The notes below the pieces were generated by a model. The model was not told the origin of the DNA. It did no database searches and saw only the letters and a program-made list of their open reading frames with translations. The translations under genes were made by a program, and so were the position numbers. Below are positions 20,067-31,405 of a stretch of 64,000 nucleotides of DNA, piece by piece. Position 1 is the first letter of the stretch. Each line of letters opens with the position of its first letter. This stretch comes from Sphingomonas alba (GTDB taxonomy: Bacteria; Pseudomonadota; Alphaproteobacteria; Sphingomonadales; Sphingomonadaceae), in the NCBI RefSeq assembly GCF_023516555.1, contig NZ_JAMGBD010000001.1:310001-374000 (forward strand), read 5' to 3'.

Positions 20067-20783
20067 ATGGCGAGTCGCGCCGAAAGCATCCAAGGGATGG
20101 CAAGCGTTTCCTTGAAGGAGACGTTGACGAAGGCCGGGCTCGCGCCCGAGCTTGCCGCTTTGCTTGAGCAAATGCCGCACCGAACGATCCAGGTCGATGC
20201 GCGCCGTCCCTTCCGCGAACCTGGCGTCCTCCGCAACGAAGTCATGTTCGTGAAGTCGGGCATACTTTCGAAGTACAAGCCCGACGGTGCCGGGCGCCGG
20301 CAGATCGTCGCCCTCCGCTTTCCGGGCGAAGGCATCCTGCCGCGCGAAGGCGCCGCGGGCTATGGCGTCCAGGCTATAGTCCGAAGCGAGGTCATGGTCG
20401 GCAAGGCAGACGACTTCGACCCTATCGTCGAGAAGAACCCCGAAATGGCCCGCTTCTTCTGGCGACTGGTTCAGAGAAACGAAGCCATCGGATATGAATG
20501 GCTGGTCAATTGCGGCCGCCGCGATTCAACGGCGCGTGTCGCCCATCTCTTGTGCGAAACTGCAACCCGAAGCGGCATCGACGTCGACCAAGAGGCATTG
20601 GTCAATCCGTTCACGCAGCAACAGATTGCCGACATTACGGGCCAGACTTCGGTCAACGTCAATCGTGTCTTCGCCGACCTTGAACGTCAGGGCCTGATCC
20701 GGCGCGAGGGCCGCGAGATCTTCTTCCAGGACTGGTCCGAAATGCGCCGCGTCGCAAGCTTCCAGGAAAGCTACCTGCAATAG
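20067..20783 (+). CDS. Crp/Fnr-family transcriptional regulator (second)
   Basis: 238 residues from the ATG at 20067, chosen because GGGAGGG lies upstream at about 20049; starts at 20016 or 20097 are possible. The effector domain spans about 20-135 (FPGEGILPREG) and the HTH about 150-215 (QQQIADITGQTSVNVNRVFADLERQG). No FNR cysteine cluster. It is about 35% like the first regulator by eye in the HTH. Its stop lies only 6 bp from the stop of the convergent secreted-protein gene. Confidence 0.88.
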   Translation: MASRAESIQGMASVSLKETLTKAGLAPELAALLEQMPHRTIQVDARRPFREPGVLRNEVMFVKSGILSKYKPDGAGRRQIVALRFPGEGILPREGAAGYGVQAIVRSEVMVGKADDFDPIVEKNPEMARFFWRLVQRNEAIGYEWLVNCGRRDSTARVAHLLCETATRSGIDVDQEALVNPFTQQQIADITGQTSVNVNRVFADLERQGLIRREGREIFFQDWSEMRRVASFQESYLQ

Positions 20784-20789
20784 GCCAAA

Positions 20790-22343
20790 TCACGGTTGGC
20801 TGTCCGGAAGGTGAATCGATTCAACATTCGGTATCGCCGCCTGCCAGTCGGATTGCTGTCCACATTGCCACGCGTTGGTTGATCTGAGTGCCGCTGCATC
20901 GCTGTTCTGTGGTGCCGCCGAGGTGAACGGCCAGTCGAGTATCCGGCCGTACCGCGAAACTGCCTCGATCACGGACGGCTCCCGTTGGAGAGCGCGGATT
21001 TTGGTGTTCATCGCCTCCCGGAATTTGCTCTGGGCCGGCTGGTCCTTGAACGGCTGAACCCAGCGCAGAGCGTCCGCGCGCTCGTCTTCGCTGGACAGGG
21101 CGGCGATCAGCGCTGCCTGTGCCTCTGGCGCGCGATCGAGGCAGAGCAACACGAACAGACGCGGGGATATGTCCAGCAATGCCGGATCGTAAGTCACGGT
21201 TGCCGGGCGGCCGCCTCGGTATGCGGCGCAAGATTCAGCCCCCTGCAGCCACGCCAGCGCTTTTTCGTCCGTCTTCGATTTTGGCAAGGCGGCTGCCTTC
21301 AGAGACCGGCTCAGGAGGGCTTCCGCCTGCCCGAAATTACCCCGCTCCAGGAGGGTTGCGGCGTAGATTGCCGGCGACACGCCGCCCGAACGGCGAATGA
21401 CGTCATCGGATTTAGCCCAGCGGCCAGCCCTTCCCAGGCTGTCTGCAAGGTCCGCTCCAATGGTTCTCGCCACCAGATCGGATGGGCAATTGTAGCCCTT
21501 TAGGAAGCGGGGCAAGAATGCATCGGCAAGCGCCTCATATTGGTTCGCTTGTTTAAGCGCCTCGACATAAGCGGCCGCGGAAATTGCATCACCACGGCTG
21601 ACCCAATCTGTCCGGGCGCCTACCAGATAATCCTGCCAGGCGTGTTCAAGGTGTGAGCCTGCAATGCGTTCGACATCGACGCGCAATGGCGCGAGGCGTT
21701 CGTCGATCAGGAATTCGTGAAACGTCGCGGGACTCTTGATGACGACCAGTAAGGCGCGGGCGCGCTCGAGCCTGCCGGCGGCAAGCTCATTCCTGATCGC
21801 AGTCAGCGCAAGGAACGATCGCAAACTGGGCGAGCCGCGCGCCCAATTGCCGTATAGCAGCGCTTTGGCCAATGCCGCCGTCCGGTCTCGATCCGAAAGC
21901 GCATCCAACTCATCCGCGAGCTTGGATACCGCCGTCGGCGAAATCAGTTGGATGAGGGAGCCGGCATGCGCAGCTGCGGCGACCAAAGTGTCGGCGCTCC
22001 GCTGCGGATCATTATTCGCCAGCGCCGCCTCCGCCACCAGGAAAGCAGATGCGGGCGAACCGGGATGGCGGACCGCGAACGCCTCGGCCTCGGCAACGGA
22101 CAAGCCATTGGGTTTGGTTTTGCCGCGAACCAGGGCACCCAACGCCTCGATCGCCACCTGCTGGTCAGGCGTAAGCGGCTGCGTTGCACCAACGCGATCG
22201 AGCCGCGACTGGATGAGATCGGCAGAACCGCCGGCGCTCATGATCGCCACGACTTTCTGCTCGAAGCTGGCTGCGGGTGGAAGCGCACCAGTCGGGGCAG
22301 CGGCAGTCAGTAACAGTCCAGCGAGGATCAGTCGGGTATCCAT
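20790..22343 (-). CDS. Secreted all-alpha protein of unknown function
   Basis: 517 residues from the ATG at 22343; the open frame continues into tRNA-Val but the ATG is followed by a clean signal peptide (MDTRLILAGLLLTAAAPTGA). The mature chain is Ala/Leu-rich and looks like repeated helical hairpins (for example FLVAEAALANNDPQRSADTL and LLERGNFGQAEALLSRSLKA), so a TPR-like or other solenoid scaffold in the periplasm is likely. No catalytic motif is visible. The C-terminal 60 residues with WQCGQQSDW are less repetitive. Confidence 0.82.
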   Translation of the reverse strand: MDTRLILAGLLLTAAAPTGALPPAASFEQKVVAIMSAGGSADLIQSRLDRVGATQPLTPDQQVAIEALGALVRGKTKPNGLSVAEAEAFAVRHPGSPASAFLVAEAALANNDPQRSADTLVAAAAHAGSLIQLISPTAVSKLADELDALSDRDRTAALAKALLYGNWARGSPSLRSFLALTAIRNELAAGRLERARALLVVIKSPATFHEFLIDERLAPLRVDVERIAGSHLEHAWQDYLVGARTDWVSRGDAISAAAYVEALKQANQYEALADAFLPRFLKGYNCPSDLVARTIGADLADSLGRAGRWAKSDDVIRRSGGVSPAIYAATLLERGNFGQAEALLSRSLKAAALPKSKTDEKALAWLQGAESCAAYRGGRPATVTYDPALLDISPRLFVLLCLDRAPEAQAALIAALSSEDERADALRWVQPFKDQPAQSKFREAMNTKIRALQREPSVIEAVSRYGRILDWPFTSAAPQNSDAAALRSTNAWQCGQQSDWQAAIPNVESIHLPDSQP

Positions 22344-22415
22344 ACGCGCCCGCCAAGCCAATGAAATACAATTGAGACTAGGCGCGCATAGTGAAGCAGC
22401 GCAAGTCGAATGGCA

Positions 22416-22490
22416 TGGTGGGCGCGACAGGGATTGAACCTGTGACCCCACCCGTGTGAAGGGTGTGCTCTACCGCTGAGCTACGCGCCC
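22416..22490 (-). tRNA. tRNA-Val (CAC)
   Basis: 75 nt with encoded CCA. Acceptor GGGCGCG/CGCGCCC with A73, D-loop AGCGGTAGAG, anticodon stem CACCC/GGGTG with loop TTCACAC, TpsiC ACAGGTTCAATCCTGT. Confidence 0.95.
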
Positions 22491-22537
22491 ATGCCAATCG
22501 GACGGCGGCTGTTAGAAGAGCCCGTCCCGCCTGTAAA

Positions 22538-22810
22538 CTACTGAACCGCGTCCTTCAGGATCTTGCCGGGGCGGAATTTCGGCTGCGAGCTGGCCTTGAT
22601 CTGCATCGGCTCGCCGGTGCGCGGGTTACGACCGGTCGAGGCCTTCCGCCGCGTCACGGAAAAATTGCCGAAGCCAACCAGCCGAACCTCATCGCCTCGC
22701 TTGAGGGCGGAGGTGATTACCTCCAGCATCGTTTCGACGGCGCGGGCGCTGTCATTCCGGCTAAGCCCTGCACGGTCGGCCACTTGCCCGATGAGATCCT
22801 GTTTGTTCAT
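22538..22810 (-). CDS. hupB: DNA-binding protein HU
   Basis: 90 residues from the ATG at 22810 (MNKQDLIGQVADRAGLS). Histone-like dimeric nucleoid protein. The beta-arm region VGFGNFSVTRRKASTGRNP with the conserved proline and RNPRTGEP motif is intact. It lies directly downstream of lon (84 bp), the order common in proteobacteria, but has its own promoter candidate at 22861-22889. Confidence 0.96.
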   Translation of the reverse strand: MNKQDLIGQVADRAGLSRNDSARAVETMLEVITSALKRGDEVRLVGFGNFSVTRRKASTGRNPRTGEPMQIKASSQPKFRPGKILKDAVQ

Positions 22811-22860
22811 TCCCCACTCCCGAGCTTTGCCGCGGGACTCGCGGACGCACAAACCATGAG

Positions 22861-22889
22861 CTTAAGGCCCAAACCCTAACGCAAGTCAA
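22861..22889 (-). promoter_or_regulatory. Candidate sigma70 promoter for hupB
   Basis: Read on the minus strand, TTGACT (22889-22884) is separated by 17 bp from CTTAAG (22866-22861), about 50 bp upstream of the HU start. The -35 box is strong and the -10 box weak, which is common in alphaproteobacteria. It lies between the lon stop and hupB. Confidence 0.5.
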
Positions 22890-22894
22890 AACCC

Positions 22895-25303
<2,409 letters not shown>

Positions 25304-25381
25304 ATGGGCGGCACTATCTGCAAGCGCAACTGAGGCTCATCCGTATTGCTTGACTAATACACTTGCTGTATTTGGGCGGGC

Positions 25382-25972
25382 ATGACCTTGGCCTATCCCG
25401 TCGCGCCAATTGAAATGGCGATGTTCCAACTCCTGAGCGTCGTCTTCGGCACTCTCGTCATCGTCACGGCGATTCGACGCGGGCGCGAGAGTGGCCGGCA
25501 GCGACTGGATCCTCGCGCTCGTGTTGGGGTGGTCGTCCAGGTTGTCGGCATTTTCCTGGCCTGTATCGGACCGATTCATCCGGACATGAGATCGACAACG
25601 CCTGCCGCGATCATCGGAGCGGCCATAGTGGTGCTCTTCGGCGTTGGAGCCGTGTGGCTTTTCTATGCCAGCGCGCGGGCCTTGAACAAGAATTGGAGCA
25701 TCGACGCGCGGATGCGGCCGGATCATGAGCTGGTCCGCGCGGGGCCCTACGCCCATTTGCGCCACCCGATCTATCTGGGCTTGCTGTTTTACATGCTCGC
25801 GCTCGCGATCGCGGCCGGCCATTATCTCCAGCTGATCGTGGCTATTCCCGTCTACCTGTGGGGAACGATCATCCGCACTCGCGTCGAGGATCGCTTGCTG
25901 TCCGAGACGTTCGGCGCATCGTTCGACGCCTATCGGCGTTCGACCCCCGCACTTTTCCCTAGGCTTGGTTGA
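25382..25972 (+). CDS. Isoprenylcysteine carboxyl methyltransferase-like membrane protein
   Basis: 196 residues, four to five membrane segments. The C-terminal motif RAGPYAHLRHPIYLGLL followed by RTRVEDRLLSETFGASFDAYRR is the SAM-binding signature shared by ICMT and PEMT-type methyltransferases. The substrate in bacteria is usually unknown; lipids, thiols or isoprenoids are possible. It starts 78 bp from lon in divergent orientation, and its 3' end overlaps the CPBP-like gene by 14 bp. A -35-like TTGCTT and -10-like TATTTG, 17 bp apart, end about 7 bp before the ATG. Confidence 0.86.
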   Translation: MTLAYPVAPIEMAMFQLLSVVFGTLVIVTAIRRGRESGRQRLDPRARVGVVVQVVGIFLACIGPIHPDMRSTTPAAIIGAAIVVLFGVGAVWLFYASARALNKNWSIDARMRPDHELVRAGPYAHLRHPIYLGLLFYMLALAIAAGHYLQLIVAIPVYLWGTIIRTRVEDRLLSETFGASFDAYRRSTPALFPRLG

Positions 25973-26429
25973 ACAGGATCCAGAGGGCGGGCCCCAGATT
26001 CTGCAAGGCGTGGACGCAAAAGACGATGCCGATGGCTGTCCATGCCGATCGCTGCCGCCAGGTAACGTAGAGCGTCGAGAAGATCAGGAACGGCCACCAG
26101 ATCACCAAGCCCCAGGCCGGAGCCTCGAGGCTATGGGCGATGCCCCAGCCGAGTGCGCTCAAAACGATGGCAATCGGCGGCCGCACCAACCGCAGCAGAA
26201 CCTCAATGACTCCCGCCATGATTAACGTTTCAACGAAGGGCGAGAAGACGACCAGCAGGAACAACAGGAGCGAACCGCGAGCATCGAAGCTGGGCTGCCC
26301 GGCAGAGGGCAACAGCCAGTTAACCAGCGCCGACAGCCCAAGGCTGATCGGGCAGGCAAGCAGCCAGCCGAAAGATATGGCCTTTAAGGGGTTTCGCGGC
26401 TCCGCGAGGGCCGCGGGAAGCCGAAACAC
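25959..26429 (-). CDS. CPBP-family (Rce1-like) intramembrane protein
   Basis: 156 residues from a GTG start, about five membrane segments. Compared with the EExxxR, FxxxH and HxxxN motifs of CPBP/Rce1 proteins, motif 1 is reduced to one acid in PFVETLIMAG, while WGIAH and HALQN keep the His and His/Asn positions. The protease activity is therefore uncertain and it may instead be a variant ET-type member. The start is directly next to the clpX stop. Its neighbour is an ICMT-like gene. Confidence 0.75.
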   Translation of the reverse strand: MFRLPAALAEPRNPLKAISFGWLLACPISLGLSALVNWLLPSAGQPSFDARGSLLLFLLVVFSPFVETLIMAGVIEVLLRLVRPPIAIVLSALGWGIAHSLEAPAWGLVIWWPFLIFSTLYVTWRQRSAWTAIGIVFCVHALQNLGPALWILFNQA

Positions 26430-27707
26430 TTAGGCGGCGTCGCCTGAAGTGGCCGCCGTCTTGTCCTTCTTGGCATAGACGCGGACCGGTTCCTTGCGGC
26501 CCTCGACCACGTCCTTGTCGATATGCACCTCGTCGACGCCGTCCATCGAGGGCAAATCGAACATGGTGTCGAGCAAGATGCCTTCGAGGATCGAGCGGAG
26601 GCCGCGCGCACCCGTCTTGCGGTCGATCGCCTTGCGGGCAACCGCGCCAAGCGCGTCGTCGGAGAAGCCAAGTTCGACTTCCTCCATGTCGAACAGCTTC
26701 TGGTACTGCTTCACCAGCGCGTTTTTCGGCTCGACCAGGATCTTGACCAAGGCCTCCTCGTCGAGATCCTCAAGCGTCGCGATGACCGGCAAACGGCCGA
26801 TGAACTCGGGGATCAGCCCGAATTTCAACAGGTCTTCCGGCTCAGTGTGCTTCAAAGTCTCGCCGGTCCGCTTTTCTTCCGGGGCGGCGACATAAGCGCC
26901 GAAACCGATCGACTTGCCCTGGAGGCGATCGCCGATGATCTTTTCAAGGCCCGAGAAAGCGCCGCCGCAGATGAACAGGATGTTGGTCGTGTCGACCTGC
27001 AGGAATTCCTGTTGGGGGTGCTTGCGGCCGCCCTGCGGCGGGACGGAGGCGGTGGTGCCTTCCATCAGCTTCAGGAGGGCCTGCTGGACGCCTTCGCCTG
27101 ACACGTCGCGAGTGATCGACGGATTGTCCGACTTGCGCGAAATCTTGTCGATTTCGTCGATGTAGACGATGCCGCGCTGCGCCTTTTCGACATTATAGTC
27201 GCTGGCCTGCAGCAACTTCAGGATGATGTTCTCGACGTCCTCACCGACATAGCCGGCCTCGGTCAGCGTCGTGGCGTCGGCCATGGTGAAGGGCACGTCG
27301 AGGATTCGCGCCAGCGTCTGCGCAAGCAGCGTCTTGCCGCAGCCGGTCGGGCCGATCAGCAGGATGTTCGACTTGGCGAGCTCGACCTCCGGGCCGGTCT
27401 TCGCGCCATGGCTCAAGCGCTTGTAATGGTTGTGGACCGCGACCGAGAGGACGCGCTTCGCCCGCGACTGGCCGATCACGTAATCGTCGAGGACCTTGCA
27501 GATTTCGGCGGGCGTCGGAACGCCGTCGCGCGTCTTCACGAGCGCGGACTTCGATTCCTCGCGGATGATGTCGTTACACAGTTCGACGCATTCATCGCAG
27601 ATGAACACGGTCGGCCCGGCGATCAGCTTCCTGACCTCGTGCTGCGACTTACCGCAGAAGGAGCAGTAGAGCGTGCTCTTGCTGTCGCCGCCGGAAAGCT
27701 TCGTCAT
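26430..27707 (-). CDS. clpX: ATP-dependent Clp protease ATP-binding subunit ClpX
   Basis: 425 residues. Unfoldase for ClpP. An N-terminal zinc-binding domain with four cysteines (CSFC at about 16-19 and CDECVELC at about 38-45), Walker [14 protein letters not shown] near 118-130, Walker [10 protein letters not shown], and the pore/IGF region [20 protein letters not shown] are all present. The leader AAGGAAGAAT supports the start. It is separated from clpP by the plus-strand MBL gene. Confidence 0.97.
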   Translation of the reverse strand: MTKLSGGDSKSTLYCSFCGKSQHEVRKLIAGPTVFICDECVELCNDIIREESKSALVKTRDGVPTPAEICKVLDDYVIGQSRAKRVLSVAVHNHYKRLSHGAKTGPEVELAKSNILLIGPTGCGKTLLAQTLARILDVPFTMADATTLTEAGYVGEDVENIILKLLQASDYNVEKAQRGIVYIDEIDKISRKSDNPSITRDVSGEGVQQALLKLMEGTTASVPPQGGRKHPQQEFLQVDTTNILFICGGAFSGLEKIIGDRLQGKSIGFGAYVAAPEEKRTGETLKHTEPEDLLKFGLIPEFIGRLPVIATLEDLDEEALVKILVEPKNALVKQYQKLFDMEEVELGFSDDALGAVARKAIDRKTGARGLRSILEGILLDTMFDLPSMDGVDEVHIDKDVVEGRKEPVRVYAKKDKTAATSGDAA

Positions 27708-27732
27708 ATTCTTCCTTGCCCAAGCCGGCCCA

Positions 27733-27760
27733 ATGCTAGCCGGCCTTATTGCACAATCAA
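27733..27760 (-). promoter_or_regulatory. Candidate promoter for clpX
   Basis: On the minus strand TTGATT (27760-27755) is followed after 16 bp by TAGCAT (27738-27733), about 25 bp before the clpX start. A separate promoter is expected because clpP, its usual operon partner, is cut off by a gene on the other strand. Confidence 0.4.
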
Positions 27761-27891
27761 GCTGTTGAACGGGTTAACATCCAACCGGCCTGTTCGTTCT
27801 GTCCCAAATATGGAACGCATGGCGCATCGGGGCAAGGCCGGGAATGCCAACGGTTTGACGAACCGACGATTTTACCCGAATCAGCGCTGTC

Positions 27892-28746
27892 ATGGGGGCA
27901 CAGCCGCACATCCGCAGCTTCTTCGACGAAGCGACTAACACGGTAACCCACCTCGTCGCGGACCCGGCGACAGGCCAGGCGGCGGTGATCGATCCGGTGC
28001 TCGATTATGACCCGGCGGGCGGGCGGACTTCCACCAAATCGGTCGACGAAGTTTTGGCCGCAGCAAGGGCTGAAGGTTGGACGGTCGTCTGGAGTCTCGA
28101 GACCCACGCGCACGCCGATCACCTCTCCGGCGCGCCAATAATCAAGGAGCGCACCGGGGCACGCATCGGCATCGGCGAGCAAATTCGCGACGTAAGAGAC
28201 GCCTTCGGGCCGATGCTGGGTATTGAGGGGTCCGACAGCGATTTCGACGAACTGTTCAGCGACGGCGAGCGATTCAGTATCGGCGAGCTTGAAGTCGAGG
28301 TGATCTCAACGCCCGGGCACACTCCCGCCTGCGTCTGTTACCGGATTGGCGACGCTGTGTTCGTCGGCGACACACTATTCATGCCCGACTATGGTACTGC
28401 CCGCTGCGACTTCCCGGGTGGCGACGCCCGCACGCTCTATCGGTCAATCATGCGACTGCTCTCGCTCCCGCCCGAGACCCGCCTCTTCATGTGCCACGAT
28501 TACAAGGCGCCGGGCCGCGACCGGTTCGCGTGGGAGACGACCGTCGCCGAGGAGCGAGCGAAGAACCCGCACGTCCATGACGGGATCAGCGAAGACGAGT
28601 TCGTTGCCATGCGCGAAGGCCGCGACGCCACTTTGCCGGTCCCCAAGCTGCTGTATCCAGCCATCCAGGTGAACATCCGCGCAGGCAAGTTGCCGCCCGC
28701 CGAAGCGAACGGCCGCCGCTACATCAGGATTCCACTTAGCGCCTAA
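27892..28746 (+). CDS. MBL-fold persulfide dioxygenase (ETHE1/Blh-like)
   Basis: 284 residues. The metal motif THAHADH places H72, H74, D76 and H77, with later ligands at CHD-type site [27 protein letters not shown] is typical of ETHE1-type glutathione persulfide dioxygenases, which oxidise GSSH to sulfite. The long C-terminus ([19 protein letters not shown]) favours the bacterial Blh/PDO group. The TauE/SafE-family transporter 14 kb away could in principle export the sulfite, but that link is only speculation. Confidence 0.88.
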   Translation: MGAQPHIRSFFDEATNTVTHLVADPATGQAAVIDPVLDYDPAGGRTSTKSVDEVLAAARAEGWTVVWSLETHAHADHLSGAPIIKERTGARIGIGEQIRDVRDAFGPMLGIEGSDSDFDELFSDGERFSIGELEVEVISTPGHTPACVCYRIGDAVFVGDTLFMPDYGTARCDFPGGDARTLYRSIMRLLSLPPETRLFMCHDYKAPGRDRFAWETTVAEERAKNPHVHDGISEDEFVAMREGRDATLPVPKLLYPAIQVNIRAGKLPPAEANGRRYIRIPLSA

Positions 28747-29396
28747 GAGGGCGTCACGTCGCTCTGGCCGGTAGCACCTTCCTCCCCCGCATCCGGCCGC
28801 TTGTCGAACACCTCGTCGATCAGGCCGAAGGCCTTGGCCTCGTCGGCTTCCAGGAACTTGTCGCGGTCCATCGCCTTTTCGATCTCCTCGATCGCCTGGC
28901 CAGTGTATTTTGCATAGAGCGAGTTGAGGCGTGTGCGCATGCGCAGAATCTCTCGCGCCTGGATTTCGATGTCCGAAGCCATGCCTTGGGCGCCACCCGA
29001 CGGCTGGTGGACCATGATCCGGCTATTGGTGAGCGCGATTCGCATACCCGGCTCACCGGCTGCGAGCAGGAAGCTGCCCATGGATGCGGCCTGTCCGATG
29101 CAGACCGTGCCGATCTTGGGCCTGATGTACTGCATGGTATCGTGGATCGCGAGGCCTGCGGTGACCACGCCGCCAGGCGAGTTGATGTACATGAAGATGT
29201 CCTTCTTCGGGTTCTCGGACTCGAGGAAGAGCAACTGGGCGGTGATCAGCGAGGCCATGTGATCCTCGATGGCGCCGGTGATGAAGATGATGCGCTCGCG
29301 CAGGAGGCGCGAATAGATGTCGAAGCTGCGCTCACCGCGGTTCGACTGCTCGATGACGATGGGAACGAGCTGGCTGGCAATATCTTCATGGTCCAT
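28743..29396 (-). CDS. clpP: ATP-dependent Clp protease proteolytic subunit ClpP
   Basis: 217 residues. Serine protease with S105 in [12 protein letters not shown]130 in [11 protein letters not shown] and an Asp further on, forming the catalytic triad. It pairs with ClpX. Its stop overlaps that of the convergent MBL gene in CTAA (28743-28746). Length is usual for the family, with a short acidic/Ser C-terminal tail. Confidence 0.97.
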   Translation of the reverse strand: MDHEDIASQLVPIVIEQSNRGERSFDIYSRLLRERIIFITGAIEDHMASLITAQLLFLESENPKKDIFMYINSPGGVVTAGLAIHDTMQYIRPKIGTVCIGQAASMGSFLLAAGEPGMRIALTNSRIMVHQPSGGAQGMASDIEIQAREILRMRTRLNSLYAKYTGQAIEEIEKAMDRDKFLEADEAKAFGLIDEVFDKRPDAGEEGATGQSDVTPS

Positions 29397-29456
29397 GGGA
29401 AGTCAGGCGTCCTTCTTGAATGTCGGAGGCTTACATCGGCGCTCGAACCGAAAGGT

Positions 29457-30392
29457 TCAATCCCCCGTCGGGCCGGGCTGCGCCAGATAGGCGAGCCGAC
29501 GCATTTCCCGCCTGCCGCGCGTCACCGTGTCGAGGATCAGACCGGCGAAGAAACACAGGACCGCGACGATCACCATGCCGGTGACGAGGATCGCCGTCGG
29601 GAAGCGCGGGACCAGCCCGGTGTCGAGGTATGTCAGGATCAGCGGGATCGCGAGGAGGACGGCGGCGATAACCAGCAATGCGCCAATGGTACCGTAGAAC
29701 AGCACAGGCCGCTCGACGCGGTAGAGCGTCCCGATGGTCTTCAGGATCCGCCAGCCGTCGCGATAGGTCGACAGTTTCGATTCCGAGCCCTCCGGCCTTG
29801 CTCCATAGGCCGTTGCTACCTCGCCGACCGGCATGCGCAATTCGAGCGCGTGGACCGACATTTCCGTCTCGATCTCGAAGCCTTCGGAAAGCACCGGAAA
29901 ACTCTTTACGAACCGTCGTGAGAACGCCCGGTAACCGCTGAAAATGTCTGAGAAACTCCGGCCGAACAGCTTTGCAAGCAAGCCGGTGAAGACCCGATTC
30001 CCAAGCACATGCCCGCCGCGATACGCGTCCTTGGCTTCGTGCTGGCGGGTGCCGACGACCATGTCGAGTTGCTCTTCCAACAATTGCTTGACCATCGAAG
30101 GCGCGGCCTTGGGGTCATAGGTCAGATCGCCGTCGGCCATGACGTATACATCGGCGTCTATGTCGGCGAACATACGGCGGACGACGTGGCCCTTGCCCTG
30201 CATGCGCTCGGTGCGGACGATCGCACCAGCCTTCCTCGCCTTCTCGACTGTCTTGTCGCGGCTGTTGTTGTCGTAAACGTAGATGGCCGCGCCGGGCAGG
30301 GCCTTCTTGAAACCGGCGATGGTCTGCCCGATCGCCGCTTCCTCATTGTAACAGGGCAGCAGGACGGCAATGCGCGGTTGCGGGCTTGGCAA
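29457..30392 (-). CDS. Family 2 glycosyltransferase with two C-terminal membrane helices
   Basis: 311 residues from a TTG start, supported by GAGGGGG 6 nt upstream. The GT2 fold starts IAVLLPCYNEEAAIGQTI; YVMADGDLTYDP carries the DxD-like metal site; two helices occupy about 235-255 and 265-290. This architecture fits the DPM1/GtrB type that transfers sugar to undecaprenyl or polyprenyl phosphate. The substrate sugar is not identified. It is a single gene between clpP and a cupin gene. Confidence 0.87.
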   Translation of the reverse strand: MPSPQPRIAVLLPCYNEEAAIGQTIAGFKKALPGAAIYVYDNNSRDKTVEKARKAGAIVRTERMQGKGHVVRRMFADIDADVYVMADGDLTYDPKAAPSMVKQLLEEQLDMVVGTRQHEAKDAYRGGHVLGNRVFTGLLAKLFGRSFSDIFSGYRAFSRRFVKSFPVLSEGFEIETEMSVHALELRMPVGEVATAYGARPEGSESKLSTYRDGWRILKTIGTLYRVERPVLFYGTIGALLVIAAVLLAIPLILTYLDTGLVPRFPTAILVTGMVIVAVLCFFAGLILDTVTRGRREMRRLAYLAQPGPTGD

Positions 30393-30445
30393 GTGATCCC
30401 CCTCGAAAGACTGGCCAGCCTATAAAGGCGAATGCTTAACAGCCG

Positions 30446-31405
30446 CTAGGCGGATTTCGCAGGTGAACCCGGAATCCGCTCCGGCATTTGCGCTGTAGTC
30501 ACATGAAGCAGGCGGAAATCCGCCGACGCATCGGCGATTGCCCATGCTTCGCCCGGCTGAATGACGAACGCATCGGCAGGACCGAGCGCGGCGCCATCGC
30601 CGAAGTCCAGCCTGGCCGCGCCCTCCAGCACAAAGCCAAATACAAGCTCGCCGACGTGCGGCTCGAAGCGGGTAGCGGCGCTGACGATTCGGGCGTCCGC
30701 CAAACCGCCGGTAGCATCCATCAGCCCCGCGTCTCGATCGTCGATTGCCGAATGCAGGAAGTGCTGACCGGAAAACGTGCGGTCCTGCCCAATTCCGTTC
30801 GGCAATTGCATCTCATGGTCGCTGAACGTCTTGTGGAGCGCCGGGCAGCCGATCTCGATGACTTCCAGGCCCGGCGAACTCTCCAGAACGCGGTGGCGAA
30901 TGTACGGAGGCTGCAGCACCATCTCCCCCGCGTGCATGACGAACGGCTCGCCCTGGTCTTCATAAACGACCCTCACCCAACCGCTGCGGACGAAGATCAT
31001 CTGGAAGGCGACGCCGTGATAATGGACCCAGTCGTCGACCGGACCGCCTTCGGCGATCGTGATGTGGGAGGCGATGTAACGCCCTCCCAACCGGCTCGGG
31101 ATGAGGTCGCGGTAGCGCATCCCCGCCCTGCCCTCGCCGCCATCCGCGGCCGAGCGGGTCAGGATGAACTCCGCTTGGAATGCTGGCAACCGATCGCTTG
31201 GCTCGCCCGCATCCGGCATGCTGGACAGGTGAGCGCTCTCGCCTGCCCTACTCAGGATCGCCGAATGCGGCTCGTCGGCCGGGTAGATCTCATCGACCCG
31301 CCAACCCTCGCCGCGCATGCGCGCAAAATCGCGCGCAAAATCGCTTGAGACGATCAGCCGGTCGGAAAAGCGCCCGTCCTGGTCGGGAAAGGCGCTTTCG
31401 CTCAC
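30446..31405 (-). CDS. Double-cupin (bicupin) protein
   Basis: 319 residues from a GTG that forms a GTGA overlap with the tig stop (31402-31405). Cupin 1 centres on WVHYHGVAFQMIFVRSGWVRVVYED (about 125-150), cupin 2 on FEPHVGELVFGFVLEGAARLDF (about 245-265), each with the glycine and proline turn of the fold. The first has HYH as a possible metal site; the second has lost most ligands. Function is unknown, as for many regulators and isomerases of this superfamily. It is read after tig. Confidence 0.8.
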   Translation of the reverse strand: MSESAFPDQDGRFSDRLIVSSDFARDFARMRGEGWRVDEIYPADEPHSAILSRAGESAHLSSMPDAGEPSDRLPAFQAEFILTRSAADGGEGRAGMRYRDLIPSRLGGRYIASHITIAEGGPVDDWVHYHGVAFQMIFVRSGWVRVVYEDQGEPFVMHAGEMVLQPPYIRHRVLESSPGLEVIEIGCPALHKTFSDHEMQLPNGIGQDRTFSGQHFLHSAIDDRDAGLMDATGGLADARIVSAATRFEPHVGELVFGFVLEGAARLDFGDGAALGPADAFVIQPGEAWAIADASADFRLLHVTTAQMPERIPGSPAKSA

